Below, in pieces: positions 17,150-26,600 of a stretch of 64,000 nt of DNA (the stretch's first letter is position 1; the number at the start of each line of letters is the position of its first letter). The stretch spans positions 310,001-374,000 of the forward strand of contig NZ_JABBKX010000001.1 in assembly GCF_012927745.1 (NCBI RefSeq), given 5' to 3'. Position numbers and translations under genes: made by a program. This DNA comes from Neoroseomonas marina. GTDB taxonomy: Bacteria; Pseudomonadota; Alphaproteobacteria; Acetobacterales; Acetobacteraceae. The notes under the pieces were generated by a model. That model did not search any database, had not been told where the DNA came from, and saw only the letters and a program-made list of their open reading frames with translations.

Positions 17150-18502
17150 TCAGCGCGGCGTGACGACCAGCCGCATCCCACCCTTGGGCCGCAACGCGAG
17201 CCGGCAGTTCGGCCGCGGCACGAAGCCCGGCGCGAGGGCGAAGCGGAAGCGGCGGAACAGGATCGCCGCGAAGACCGACACCTCCGCCATGCCGAAGGCC
17301 GCCCCCGCGCAGATCCGCGGTCCGATGCCGAAGGGCAGGTAGGCGAAGCGGGGCCGCTGGCGCGCGGCGTCGCCGAGGAAGCGCTCGGGGCGGAAGGCGT
17401 GGGGCGCCTCCCACAAGGCCTCGTGCCGATGCAGCAGCCAGGGCACGGCGAGGACGATGTCGCCCGCGTCCAGCTCCCAGCGGCGGATGCGGTCGGGCTT
17501 CACGGCCTGGCGGGCAAAGACGGCGACCGGCGGGTAGAGGCGCATCGCCTCCTGGATCACGGCCCGGGTGAAGGCGAAGTTCGCGAGGTCCGCATGGGCC
17601 GGCGCGACATCCGGCAGTTCGGCGGCCATGCGCTCCGCCGTCTCCCTGTGCAGCGCGGCGAGCATCGCCGTCCAGGTCAGGGTGATCGCGGCCCCTTCGG
17701 CGCCGGCGAGGAGGAACATCACCACCTCGTCCAGCAGCCGTTCGCCGGTCAGCACGCGCGACCCGTCCGGGCGCCGGGCGTCGCGAAGGGCGGCAAGCAA
17801 CGGCGTGCCGCCTTCCGGCCCCGCCGCCTCGATCAGCCGGGCGACGCGCCCGCGCAGCGCCACGGCCAGCCGTCCCGCGCGTCGGCGCGTCAGCCAGCCG
17901 ACGACGTCCGGCAGGCCCATCAGCCCGAGCACGTCCACCACCTCCGCCGCATCCTGGTAGGCGGTGAAGGTCTCCGCGATGATCCTGGCCTCCTCGCGCG
18001 GCGCGCCCGGGCCGAAGACGGCCAGCAGGAGCACGCGGCTGATGCCCGCGGCGAAGGCGGCGGCGACATCCACCGGCCCCTCGGCGCCGGCGAGTTCCTC
18101 GGCCGTTTCCTCCGCTGCCTGCACGAAGCAGGAATGGAACTGCGCGAGGCCCGAGGGGTGGATCGGCGGCGAGACCGCTTCGCGTCGTTCCGCCCATTCG
18201 TCGCCCCAGGCGATGAAGCAGGAACCGCCGATGACGGGCCGCAGCGCATCCTCGAGGAAGCGGGATTTGCGCTGGTAGGTCTCGTGCTTGGTGACGAACA
18301 CCTCGCGCACCACCTCGGGCGCGTTCGCGACCAGGATCAACCGGCCCGGCAGGCGCGAGGTGAAGACCTGGCGCCGATAGGCATCGGCGGGAAAGATCGA
18401 GAGCACGTCGCGCCGCGCACGCATGAGCCCGGCGAGCCCGGTCGGCTCGCGCGCCGCGGGCGTGGGCATGGGCGGGATGAAGTCGGCCTGGGTGGCGCTC
18501 AT
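17150..18502 (-). CDS. Cytochrome P450
   Basis: 450 aa. The haem-binding loop FGIGPRICAG provides the thiolate Cys, and the K-helix ExxR is in EAMRLYPP. The I-helix reads LAGAEGAAITLTW: the acid is kept but the usual catalytic Thr is replaced by Gly, as in a minority of P450s that use substrate or water to deliver protons. No membrane anchor is visible, so it is a soluble class I enzyme that needs a separate ferredoxin and reductase. None is adjacent. The N-terminus GLAGLMRARRDVLSIFP is typical of the CYP1xx-type bacterial group. The substrate is unknown. Confidence 0.93.
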   Translation of the reverse strand: MSATQADFIPPMPTPAAREPTGLAGLMRARRDVLSIFPADAYRRQVFTSRLPGRLILVANAPEVVREVFVTKHETYQRKSRFLEDALRPVIGGSCFIAWGDEWAERREAVSPPIHPSGLAQFHSCFVQAAEETAEELAGAEGPVDVAAAFAAGISRVLLLAVFGPGAPREEARIIAETFTAYQDAAEVVDVLGLMGLPDVVGWLTRRRAGRLAVALRGRVARLIEAAGPEGGTPLLAALRDARRPDGSRVLTGERLLDEVVMFLLAGAEGAAITLTWTAMLAALHRETAERMAAELPDVAPAHADLANFAFTRAVIQEAMRLYPPVAVFARQAVKPDRIRRWELDAGDIVLAVPWLLHRHEALWEAPHAFRPERFLGDAARQRPRFAYLPFGIGPRICAGAAFGMAEVSVFAAILFRRFRFALAPGFVPRPNCRLALRPKGGMRLVVTPR

Positions 18503-18722
18503 GGGCGTATCGCAGCGATAGCCCGCGGGCCCGCTCCTGTCACCGCGACCGGAAAGCCCGTCATCCGCATCGGCACGCGCCCCCTTGTCCTGGCGGCGCG
18601 CACTGCGAGGCAGCGAAGGTTAAGGATCCGGCAAGGGTGATGCCGGCCCGGACGCCCCCCCGGATGGACGGCCTCACGGCGCGTGCGATGATCGGCCATC
18701 GTTCCCGGCGCAGGGCAAGGGT

Positions 18723-21632
18723 ATGCGGCTCACCTCCCCGACCATCACGCGCACCGCCGCGCCCATCCGCTTCACCTTCGACGGCCGGGAGATCGAGGCG
18801 CTGCCTGGCGAGTCCATCGCCGCCGCGCTCTCGGCCGCCGGAATCCTCGCCTTCCGCGAGACGGCGAAGGAGAAGGCGCCCCGCGGCCTGTGGTGCGGCA
18901 TGGGGGCATGCTGGGACTGCATCGTCACCGTCGACGGGAAGGCGGGCCAGCGCGCCTGCCTGGTGAAGGCCGAGGCGGGGATGCGCGTCGAAGCCGCGCC
19001 GCCGCGCGAACCCGCGCCACTCGCCACCCCGCCGGCGCAGATCCCCGATCGTCCCTGCGACCTGCTGGTGGTCGGGGCCGGGCCGGCCGGCCTTTCGGCC
19101 GCCATCGCCGCCGCACAGGCGGGGGCGGAGGTGGTGGTCCTGGACGAACGCGGCGAAGCGGGCGGGCAATACCTGAAGCCGCTCGCGAAGAGCCACGTCC
19201 ATGCCGCGCCCGACGCGCAGTTCCGCAAGGGTTCCGCGCTGCTCGCCGAAGCCCGTGCCGCAGGCGTGACGATCCACCAGGGCGCGACGGTCTGGGGCGG
19301 CTTCGCGCCGGACGAGATCGCCGCCCTGGTCGACGGCGCCGCGGTCACCTTCCGGCCTCGCAGGCTGGTGCTGGCGCCAGGGGCCCACGAACGTCCGGTG
19401 CCGGTGCCCGGCTGGACGCTGCCCGGGGTGATGACCACGGGCGCGCTGCAAACCCTCGCGCGCGCCCAACGCGTCAGCCCCGCCGCGCGCGTCGTGATCG
19501 CCGGCAGCGGGCCGCTCAACCTGCAGCTCGCCTGTGAATTGCTTGCCGGCGGGGTGGAGGTCGCGGCAGTGGTCGAAGCCGCGCCCAAGCCCGGCCTCGC
19601 CGCCTGGCGGGCGATGCTGGCCCTGGCGCGCACCTCGCCCGACCTCGCCTGGGATGGGCTGCGCTACCTCGCGACGCTGCGGCGCGCGGGCGTGCCGGTG
19701 CTCTGGGGCGGCAACATCCTCGCCTGCGAGGGGACGGACCGCTTCGTCGCCCTGCACGTTGCGACGCCGCAGGGCGAGCGCCGCGTCGTGGCCGGCGCCG
19801 CCGCGCTCAACATCGGCTTCCAGCCCGAGACGGGCCTGGCCCGCGCGCTCGGCTGCGCCCAGCGCTTCGCGACGGAGGGGCCGGGGGCGGAGATCGGACG
19901 GCTCGAGACCGTGACCGACGGCGACGGCCGCACCAGCGTCGCCGGCGTCTTCGCCGTGGGCGACGGCGCGGCGATCGGCGGGTCGCGCATTGCCCTGGCG
20001 CGCGGGCGGCTCGCCGGCCTGGCGGCGGCCCGCGACCTGGGTCTCGCGGCGCCGGAGGACGCGCGGGCGAAGCAGGACCTTGCGCGCGCCCTCGCCTTCC
20101 AGGCCGCGCTCTGGCGCATCTTCGCCGCGCCGCCCTTCGAGCCCGCGGCGATCGCCGACACGACGACCATCTGCCGCTGCGAGGATGTCACCGCCGGCGC
20201 CCTGCGCCGGGCGATGGCCGACGGGGCGCGCAGCCTCGCCGCCCTGAAGAAGCAGACCCGTGCGGGGATGGGCCGCTGCCAGGGCCGGATGTGCGGGGCG
20301 ATCGTCGCACGCCTCGCCGGCGCTCCCGCCGACGAAGCCGCCTTCGCCGCCCCCCGCGCCCCGATCCGGCCGGTTCCCGCCGCGGCCCTGATGCGCGAGG
20401 TGCCCGAAGGCTATGCGACGCCGGTCATCGCCGCGCCGGCGACGAGCCGCTGGCGCAGCCCCGCCCTGCCCCTCGCGCCCGAGAACCGGGCCTGCGACGT
20501 GCTGGTCATCGGCGGCGGTGTCCTGGGCCTCTCCACGGCGCTCTACCTGGCGCGGGAGGGGGTGGACGTGCTGGTCGCGGACCGCTCGGAGCCGGGCCTC
20601 GCCGCCAGCACGGCGAATGCCGGCAGCCTGCACGTCCAGTTGCTGTCCTACGACTTCGGGCAGAAGGCCGAGGCGGCCGGCACCGCGCGGTCGGCCATGG
20701 CGACGCTGCCGCTCGGGCCGCGCTCCATCCAGCTGTCGAAGGAGATCGCGCGCGATGCGGGGGAGAGCTGCGGCATCCGCACCGAGGGCGGCCTGATGCT
20801 CGCCGAGACCGCCGAGGAACTGGCCTGGCTGCGCGGCAAGAGCGCCGCCGAGCGGTCCGCCGGCGTCGAGAGCCACCTCCTCGGCGCGAACGAGCTCCGC
20901 GACCTCGCGCCCTATCTCGCGCCGCGCTTCCTCGGCGCGACCTTCTGCCCGGCCGAGGGGCAGATCGACCCGCTGCGCGCCACCGCGGCCCTGCTGGGGC
21001 TCGTCCGGAATGCCGGGGCGCGGATCGCCGGCGGGGTGGAGGTCACCGGCATTGCTCGGGACGGGCCTGGCTTCGCCGTCGCAACCGAGGCCGGAACCAT
21101 CCGCGCCGGGCGCATCGTCGTCGCGGCCGGACCCTGGTCGGGTCGGGTCGCCGCGCTCGCCGGGGTGCACCTGCCGGTCGGCGGCCTGGTGCAGCAGGTG
21201 ATCGCCACCGAGGCGACCGCGCCGCTGGTCCCGCACCTGGTGGCCCATGCCGGGCGGCACCTGTCCTTCAAGCAGGGACTTCAAGGACATCTGTTGATCG
21301 GCGGCGGCTGGCCGGGTATTCACGATATGGTGATCGGAACGACGCACACGCGGCGCGAGAGCATCGAGGGCAACCTGTGGGTTGCCGGGCATGTCGTGCC
21401 GGCGGTCGCCGGTCTCGCGGTGCTGCGGGCCTGGACCGGCCTCAACGTGCAGGTCGACCGGGCGCCGATACTGGGGGAGGCCCCCGGATGTCCCGGACTC
21501 TACGCCGCGGTCACCTCGTCCGGCTTCACCCTCGGCCCGGTCGCGGGCCGCATGACGGCCGACGCCGTGCTCGGGCGCGAGGCGATTCCGGCCGCCTTCT
21601 CGGCGAGGCGGTTCGGGGGATGCAGCTCTTGA
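18723..21632 (+). CDS. Fused HcnABC/opine oxidase-like FAD oxidoreductase
   Basis: 969 aa. Four parts are visible. Residues about 1-90: a [2Fe-2S] domain with CGMGACWDC and a later Cys in GQRAC, like HcnA. About 113-480: a FAD/NAD-type domain beginning VVGAGPAGLSAA with GGQYLKP, like HcnB or opine oxidase subunit A. About 484-530: a BFD-like cysteine cluster, CRCEDV ... GRCQGRMCG. About 593-969: a DAO-fold domain beginning VIGGGVLGLSTA with STANAGS, like HcnC or opine oxidase subunit B. These are normally three polypeptides. The enzyme should oxidise an amino acid or N-substituted amino acid and pass electrons to quinones at the membrane. Glycine to cyanide, opine and proline/hydroxyproline are candidates; no neighbour resolves this. 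Confidence 0.85.
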   Translation: MRLTSPTITRTAAPIRFTFDGREIEALPGESIAAALSAAGILAFRETAKEKAPRGLWCGMGACWDCIVTVDGKAGQRACLVKAEAGMRVEAAPPREPAPLATPPAQIPDRPCDLLVVGAGPAGLSAAIAAAQAGAEVVVLDERGEAGGQYLKPLAKSHVHAAPDAQFRKGSALLAEARAAGVTIHQGATVWGGFAPDEIAALVDGAAVTFRPRRLVLAPGAHERPVPVPGWTLPGVMTTGALQTLARAQRVSPAARVVIAGSGPLNLQLACELLAGGVEVAAVVEAAPKPGLAAWRAMLALARTSPDLAWDGLRYLATLRRAGVPVLWGGNILACEGTDRFVALHVATPQGERRVVAGAAALNIGFQPETGLARALGCAQRFATEGPGAEIGRLETVTDGDGRTSVAGVFAVGDGAAIGGSRIALARGRLAGLAAARDLGLAAPEDARAKQDLARALAFQAALWRIFAAPPFEPAAIADTTTICRCEDVTAGALRRAMADGARSLAALKKQTRAGMGRCQGRMCGAIVARLAGAPADEAAFAAPRAPIRPVPAAALMREVPEGYATPVIAAPATSRWRSPALPLAPENRACDVLVIGGGVLGLSTALYLAREGVDVLVADRSEPGLAASTANAGSLHVQLLSYDFGQKAEAAGTARSAMATLPLGPRSIQLSKEIARDAGESCGIRTEGGLMLAETAEELAWLRGKSAAERSAGVESHLLGANELRDLAPYLAPRFLGATFCPAEGQIDPLRATAALLGLVRNAGARIAGGVEVTGIARDGPGFAVATEAGTIRAGRIVVAAGPWSGRVAALAGVHLPVGGLVQQVIATEATAPLVPHLVAHAGRHLSFKQGLQGHLLIGGGWPGIHDMVIGTTHTRRESIEGNLWVAGHVVPAVAGLAVLRAWTGLNVQVDRAPILGEAPGCPGLYAAVTSSGFTLGPVAGRMTADAVLGREAIPAAFSARRFGGCSS

Positions 21633-21809
21633 TATCAACCCACGCGTGCATTTCGTCCGCGATGCCAATCCTCCATGGCCCGGACGCGTTGCCCTCGGGT
21701 CACGGCGTTTAACTTTTGGAAACGAACCCGTGATCTCGCGGTCCAACAACAACTGCATGCAGGTATCGTCGCGACAGATTCGGATCGATTGGGCTCGGCG
21801 ACTCACCTG
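21633..21809 (+). promoter_or_regulatory. Leader region of the two-partner secretion operon
   Basis: The 177 bases before tpsB are clearly less GC-rich than the flanking genes, with TTGATATCAA at 21630-21639 (a near-perfect palindrome overlapping the previous stop) and TTTAACTTTTGGAAACG near 21708-21724. This is the natural site for the tpsB-tpsA-CHAT promoter. I cannot fix -35/-10 boxes. Confidence 0.4.
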
Positions 21810-23609
21810 ATGACCACCCAGGCCACCAGCTCCACCATGCACAACGTGCGCCTCCGCCGCCTGATGCCGACTGCGGTGGCGGGCATTACGGTCCTGATGG
21901 GATCCGGTCTCGCCATGGCGCAGGCCCCGGTCAATATCCCACGCCCGCCGCCCGCACCGGCCGACCTGATCGACCGCGTGGCGCCGCCGCCGGCGCCCTC
22001 GGTGAGCCCACGGGCGCTGCCGCCCATGCCCCAGGCGCAGCGCGGCCCGGGCGAAACGCGAGAGGTCCGGGTCTCCAGCGCCTCGGTGCAGGGCAATTCG
22101 ATCCTTTCGGATTCCGAGATCCGCCGCCTCATGGCGCCGATCGAGGACCGCACCATCACCCTGGCCCGGATCGAGGAGACGCGCCTGACGCTCCTCGGCG
22201 CCTATCGACGCGCCGGCTACCCCTTCGTCTCGATCGCGGCCGCGCTGGTCCCCGGTGCCGACGGGCGCAACGAGGTCCGCTACGCGGTCACCGAGGCCTA
22301 TGTCGCCGAGGTTCGCCTCGACGGCGATATCGGCCCGGCCGGCACGCAGGTGCTGCGCTTCCTCGAGCGCGTGAAGGAAAGCCGCCCGGTCTCGACCCGG
22401 GCCGTCGAGCGCGCGCTGCTGCTCGCCTCCGACGTGCCGGGGGTGACGGTGCGCGGCGTGCTGCAGCCGATCCAGGGCGAACCGGGCGCGCTGCGCCTCA
22501 TCGCCCAGGTCTCCCGCAGCGCCGTCAGCGGGTACTTCAACGTCGACAACCGCGCCTACCAGCTGACCGGGCCCTGGGAAGCCCTGCTCGTTGCCGGCGT
22601 CAACTCGTTGACCGAGTTCGGCGAGCGGACCGAGGCCTCGCTGTACGGCACCGAAGGCGGCACCCAGTGGTTCATGCAGGCCAGCGAGGAGTTCTTCGTC
22701 GGCTCCTCCGGCCTGCGCATCCGCATCTATGCCGGCATGGGCAACACCCTGCCCTCGGGCCAGCTCAAGGAGATCGGCTACGAGGGCGAGACCTCCCTCG
22801 CCGGCATCGTCGCGAACTACCCGATCATCCGCTCGCGTCCGGTGAACTTGTGGGCCATCGGCCAGTTCGATGCCTTCAACTCGAACATCTACACCGGGTC
22901 GGGCAGCACCTTCGGCCGCACCCTGTCGGGTCGCGACCGCATCCGCACCGTGCGCGGCGGCTTCGATGCCCAGGCGATCGACACCTTGTTGTGGTTCGCG
23001 CCGCCGGCGACGAACCAGGGCACGGTGCGCGCCCATCAGGGCGTCGCGGTGTGGGACACGACCTCGAACAACGACGCCTTGGCGAGCCGCCTGGGCAGCG
23101 AGTTCGACTTCACGAAGTTCACCGGCGAGTACCAGCGCGTCCAGCCGATCTGGGCGCCCTGGGACGGCGCGATGTTCAACTTCCAGGGGTATGTCTCCGG
23201 GCAGTGGTCAACCAATGTCCTGCCCAATGCCGAGAAATACTACCTGGGCGGGAATCGCCTCGGCCGCGGCTTCTATTCGGGCCAGGTGACGGGTGACTAC
23301 GGGTATGGATACGCGTTGGAGTTGCAGCTCGACATCGGATACGAGCTGCCGGCGGAACCCGCGCTCGGCAGCAACCGCGCGTCGTCGCAGTTCTACCTCT
23401 TCCGCGACCTGGGATGGGCCTACCAGAACCTGGATGCCGACCGCGACCGGCGTCTCTCGTCCTGGGGTGGTGGTGTGCGCACGGTCATCTCCGAAGCCGT
23501 GCAGGTCGATCTAGAGATCGCACGTCGAATAACCACGCGGCCCGATGGCGATTTGTCCGATCCGCTGCGCGCGACACAGGTATACTTCCGGACGCTTGTG
23601 AGGTTCTGA
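21810..23609 (+). CDS. TpsB outer-membrane transporter (ShlB/FhaC family)
   Basis: 599 aa from ATG 21810; ATG 21837 is also possible. A signal peptide ends near AMA-QAP. A proline-rich stretch leads to a POTRA pair: RVSSASVQGNSILSDSEIRRLM starts the first and VAEVRLDGDIG the second. The rest is a 16-strand barrel, with GYFNVDNRAYQLTGPWEALL at its start and a terminal Phe in YFRTLVRF, needed for Bam insertion. It recognises the TPS domain of its partner and exports it through the outer membrane. The tpsA start lies only 3 bases after its stop. Confidence 0.93.
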   Translation: MTTQATSSTMHNVRLRRLMPTAVAGITVLMGSGLAMAQAPVNIPRPPPAPADLIDRVAPPPAPSVSPRALPPMPQAQRGPGETREVRVSSASVQGNSILSDSEIRRLMAPIEDRTITLARIEETRLTLLGAYRRAGYPFVSIAAALVPGADGRNEVRYAVTEAYVAEVRLDGDIGPAGTQVLRFLERVKESRPVSTRAVERALLLASDVPGVTVRGVLQPIQGEPGALRLIAQVSRSAVSGYFNVDNRAYQLTGPWEALLVAGVNSLTEFGERTEASLYGTEGGTQWFMQASEEFFVGSSGLRIRIYAGMGNTLPSGQLKEIGYEGETSLAGIVANYPIIRSRPVNLWAIGQFDAFNSNIYTGSGSTFGRTLSGRDRIRTVRGGFDAQAIDTLLWFAPPATNQGTVRAHQGVAVWDTTSNNDALASRLGSEFDFTKFTGEYQRVQPIWAPWDGAMFNFQGYVSGQWSTNVLPNAEKYYLGGNRLGRGFYSGQVTGDYGYGYALELQLDIGYELPAEPALGSNRASSQFYLFRDLGWAYQNLDADRDRRLSSWGGGVRTVISEAVQVDLEIARRITTRPDGDLSDPLRATQVYFRTLVRF

Positions 23610-23612
23610 TCC

Positions 23613-26600
23613 ATGGCACGCGTTGCGAAGACGGGCCGTCCGGCAGCCGTTTCGAAGCCCATTCCGGCCCCGCCGCGCGCGCCCCAACGACGCACGCCGC
23701 ATCGCGGCTGGCTGCTCGCGACCACGGCGCTGCTGCCGATCGCGGCGGGGCCGGTCGCAGCGCAGACGCCGCCATCCGCAACCACCGGCCCGACCGGCGG
23801 ACAGGTCACCGCCGGCCAGGCGGCGATCACGCGCGGCGCCGGCAGCACGACGATCACGCAAGGCACCAACCGCGCCGCCATCGACTGGCAGCAGTTCAAC
23901 GTCGGCAGCCAGCACACGGTCCAGTTCGTCCAGCCGAATGCCGGGTCCTGGACGCTGAACCGCGTGATGACGCCCGACCCGTCGGTCATCGCGGGCCGCG
24001 TGCAGGCCAATGGCGGCGTCGCCATCGTCAACCAGTCGGGCGTCGTCTTCGCCCAGGGCGCGCAGGTCAACGTCGCCTCGCTGATCGCCTCGGCCGCCGG
24101 CATCACCAATGAGAACTTCATGGCCGGGCGCATGGTCTTCGACCAGGCGCCGCGGCCCGGCGCGCGGGTCGAGAACCACGGCAGCATCACCGTCGCCGAC
24201 CGCGGCCTCGCCGCGCTGGTCGCGCCGGGCGTGTCGAATTCGGGCGTCATCCGCGCGCGCCTCGGGCGCGTGGCCCTGGGCGCGGCGGAAACCTTCGTTC
24301 TCGATCTCGCCGGCGACGGCCTGATCAACATCGACGTCACCCAGGCGGTGCGCACCGCCCCCGACGGCGGCCAGGCGCTGGTGACGAACACCGGCGTGAT
24401 CGAGGCGCCGGGCGGCTCGGTGCTGCTGACGGCGCATGCGGCCTCGGGCCTCGTCGAGGATCTGGTCCGCCAGACCGGTGTGATCAACGTCCAGACGGTG
24501 GGCGACCAGACCGGCCAGGTGGCGCTGCGCGCCCAGGGCGGGTCCGTGCGCGTGGACGGCACCATCGACGCGAGTGGCGGTGCAGGCCAGCGCGGCGGGC
24601 GCGTCGCGGTGCAGGCGACGGACGGCGTGACGGTCGCCGGCACGGCGCGGATCGATGCCTCGGGCGGGGCGGGCGGCGGCCAGGTGCTCGTCGGCACCAC
24701 CGGGCGCGGCCGCAACCAGACGATGGCCGCGCGCACGACCGTCGAGCGCGGCGCGGTGATCCGCGCGGACGCCACGCAGAACGGCAATGGCGGCGAGATC
24801 GTCGTCAACAGCACCACCAGCACCGAGATGCGCGGCACGGTGTCCGCACGCGGCGGTGTCACGGGCGGCAATGGCGGCTTCGTCGAGATCTCGGGCCAAC
24901 AGTCGCTGCTGATCTCGGGCTTCATCGACCTCGCGGCGCCGTCGGGCACGCCGGGCGAATTGCTGCTCGACCCGCAGAACATCATCGTCAGCAGCAATTC
25001 CAACGTGAATCCGCCGGGCGGCGGCAGCTCGGTGACGGACACCGCGACCGACCCCGCCGCGAACTTCACGGCGACGACCGGCAACAACAACCAGTGGCTG
25101 CGCGTCGAGCCCGGCGCGATCGAGGGCTTCAACGGCACCGTCACGCTGGATGCGGGCAACGACATCGTCGTCTCCTCGGCCATCAACAAGACCAATGGCG
25201 GGCTGGGCCTGACCGCGGGCAACAGCATCACCATCAGCGCCAATGTCAGCGTGAGCGACACGCTCAGCCTCGCTGCCACCACGGGCTCCATCAGCATCGG
25301 CGCCGATCTGCGCGCGGCGTCCATGACGATGACCGCGGGCACCGGCATCACGCAGACCGCGGGCACGATCGCCTCGATCTCCGGCGCCGGCACGGCGCTG
25401 CCGCTCAGCGCGACCACCACGGCGGGCAACATCTCCCTGGCCCAGGCCGGCAACGGCAGCCTGTCCCTCACCTTCTCCGCGCCCGGCACCGTCTCGGTGC
25501 AGTCGGGCGACTTCGCGAACGGGCAGAGCGGCGGCACCGCCGGCGCCATCGAGATCGCGGGCGCGTCGAGCGGCGGCGGCATCACGCTGGTGTCCAACCG
25601 GCAGAACAACAATGCCGCCACCGCCGGCACCGGCACGATCGCGGTGAATGCCTCCCTCACCTCGACCGCCGGCATCACGCTGAACGCCGATGGCGCGATC
25701 ACCCAGAACGCCACCGGGACCATCATCACCGCGCGCGACGCGACCGGCGCCCTGCGCATCCGCAACCGCACCAACGGCAATGCGTCGGCAGCCGGCAGCG
25801 CCACGCTCGACCAGGCGGCGAACCAGATCGCGGTGCTGGACGCACGGACGACCGGCGCGCTGGCCGTGGCTTCGGCGGGCTTCGCCGCGGGACCGGGCAA
25901 CGTCCCGCCGGCCAACCCGACGCTGTCGGTCACCCTGGCCGAAGGCGGGTCCGTGAGCCTCACCGCGCCGCGGCTTGCGCTGCCGAATGGCGCGGTTGCG
26001 ACGACGGGCGACGTGACCCTGGTGGCGACCGAGCCCGGCGTTGGCGCCGGATCCGCCGCAACGCTGACGATCGGCGGCGCGGTCACGGCGGTCGACGAAG
26101 GGACCGTGCGGCTCCGCGCGGACCGGATGGACCTGACGGGTGCGACCTTCGATGGCACCGGCACGGGCAACAATCTCGCGCTGCTCGAGATCGGGCCCCT
26201 GACGGCCGGGCGGGCGATCGCCTGGGGCGGAACCGACGGGACGAACCTCTTCCTCGGCGTCGGGAGCCAGACGGCGATCGCGGGCGCCGACACCACGACG
26301 CTGCGGCTCGGCCAGACCACGGTCAATGCGGCCGCGGTCACGGCCGGCGACATCACCTTCGGCAGCAACCTGACCATCGCCGGAACGCTGGCGCTGAACG
26401 GAACGGGGAACATCAGCACCGCCGGCGGCGTTCTCGACGTCCCGACGCTGACGATCCGCGGCGCGACGGCCAACAGCGGCGCCGGCTCGGTCGCCCTGTC
26501 CGGCAACAACGTGATCGACGCGCTCGACGCGCGTGCGACCGGCGGGCTCAGCGTCACGTCCAGCGCGCCCACCTTCAGCATCCTCGGCGCATCCAGCGGC

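Noticed and set aside
18561-23036. 1491-codon minus-strand open frame across the oxidoreductase and tpsB
   Set aside because: The plus-strand proteins there have clear family motifs. The minus product is Arg/His/Gly-rich without domains, the normal shadow of GC-rich coding sequence.
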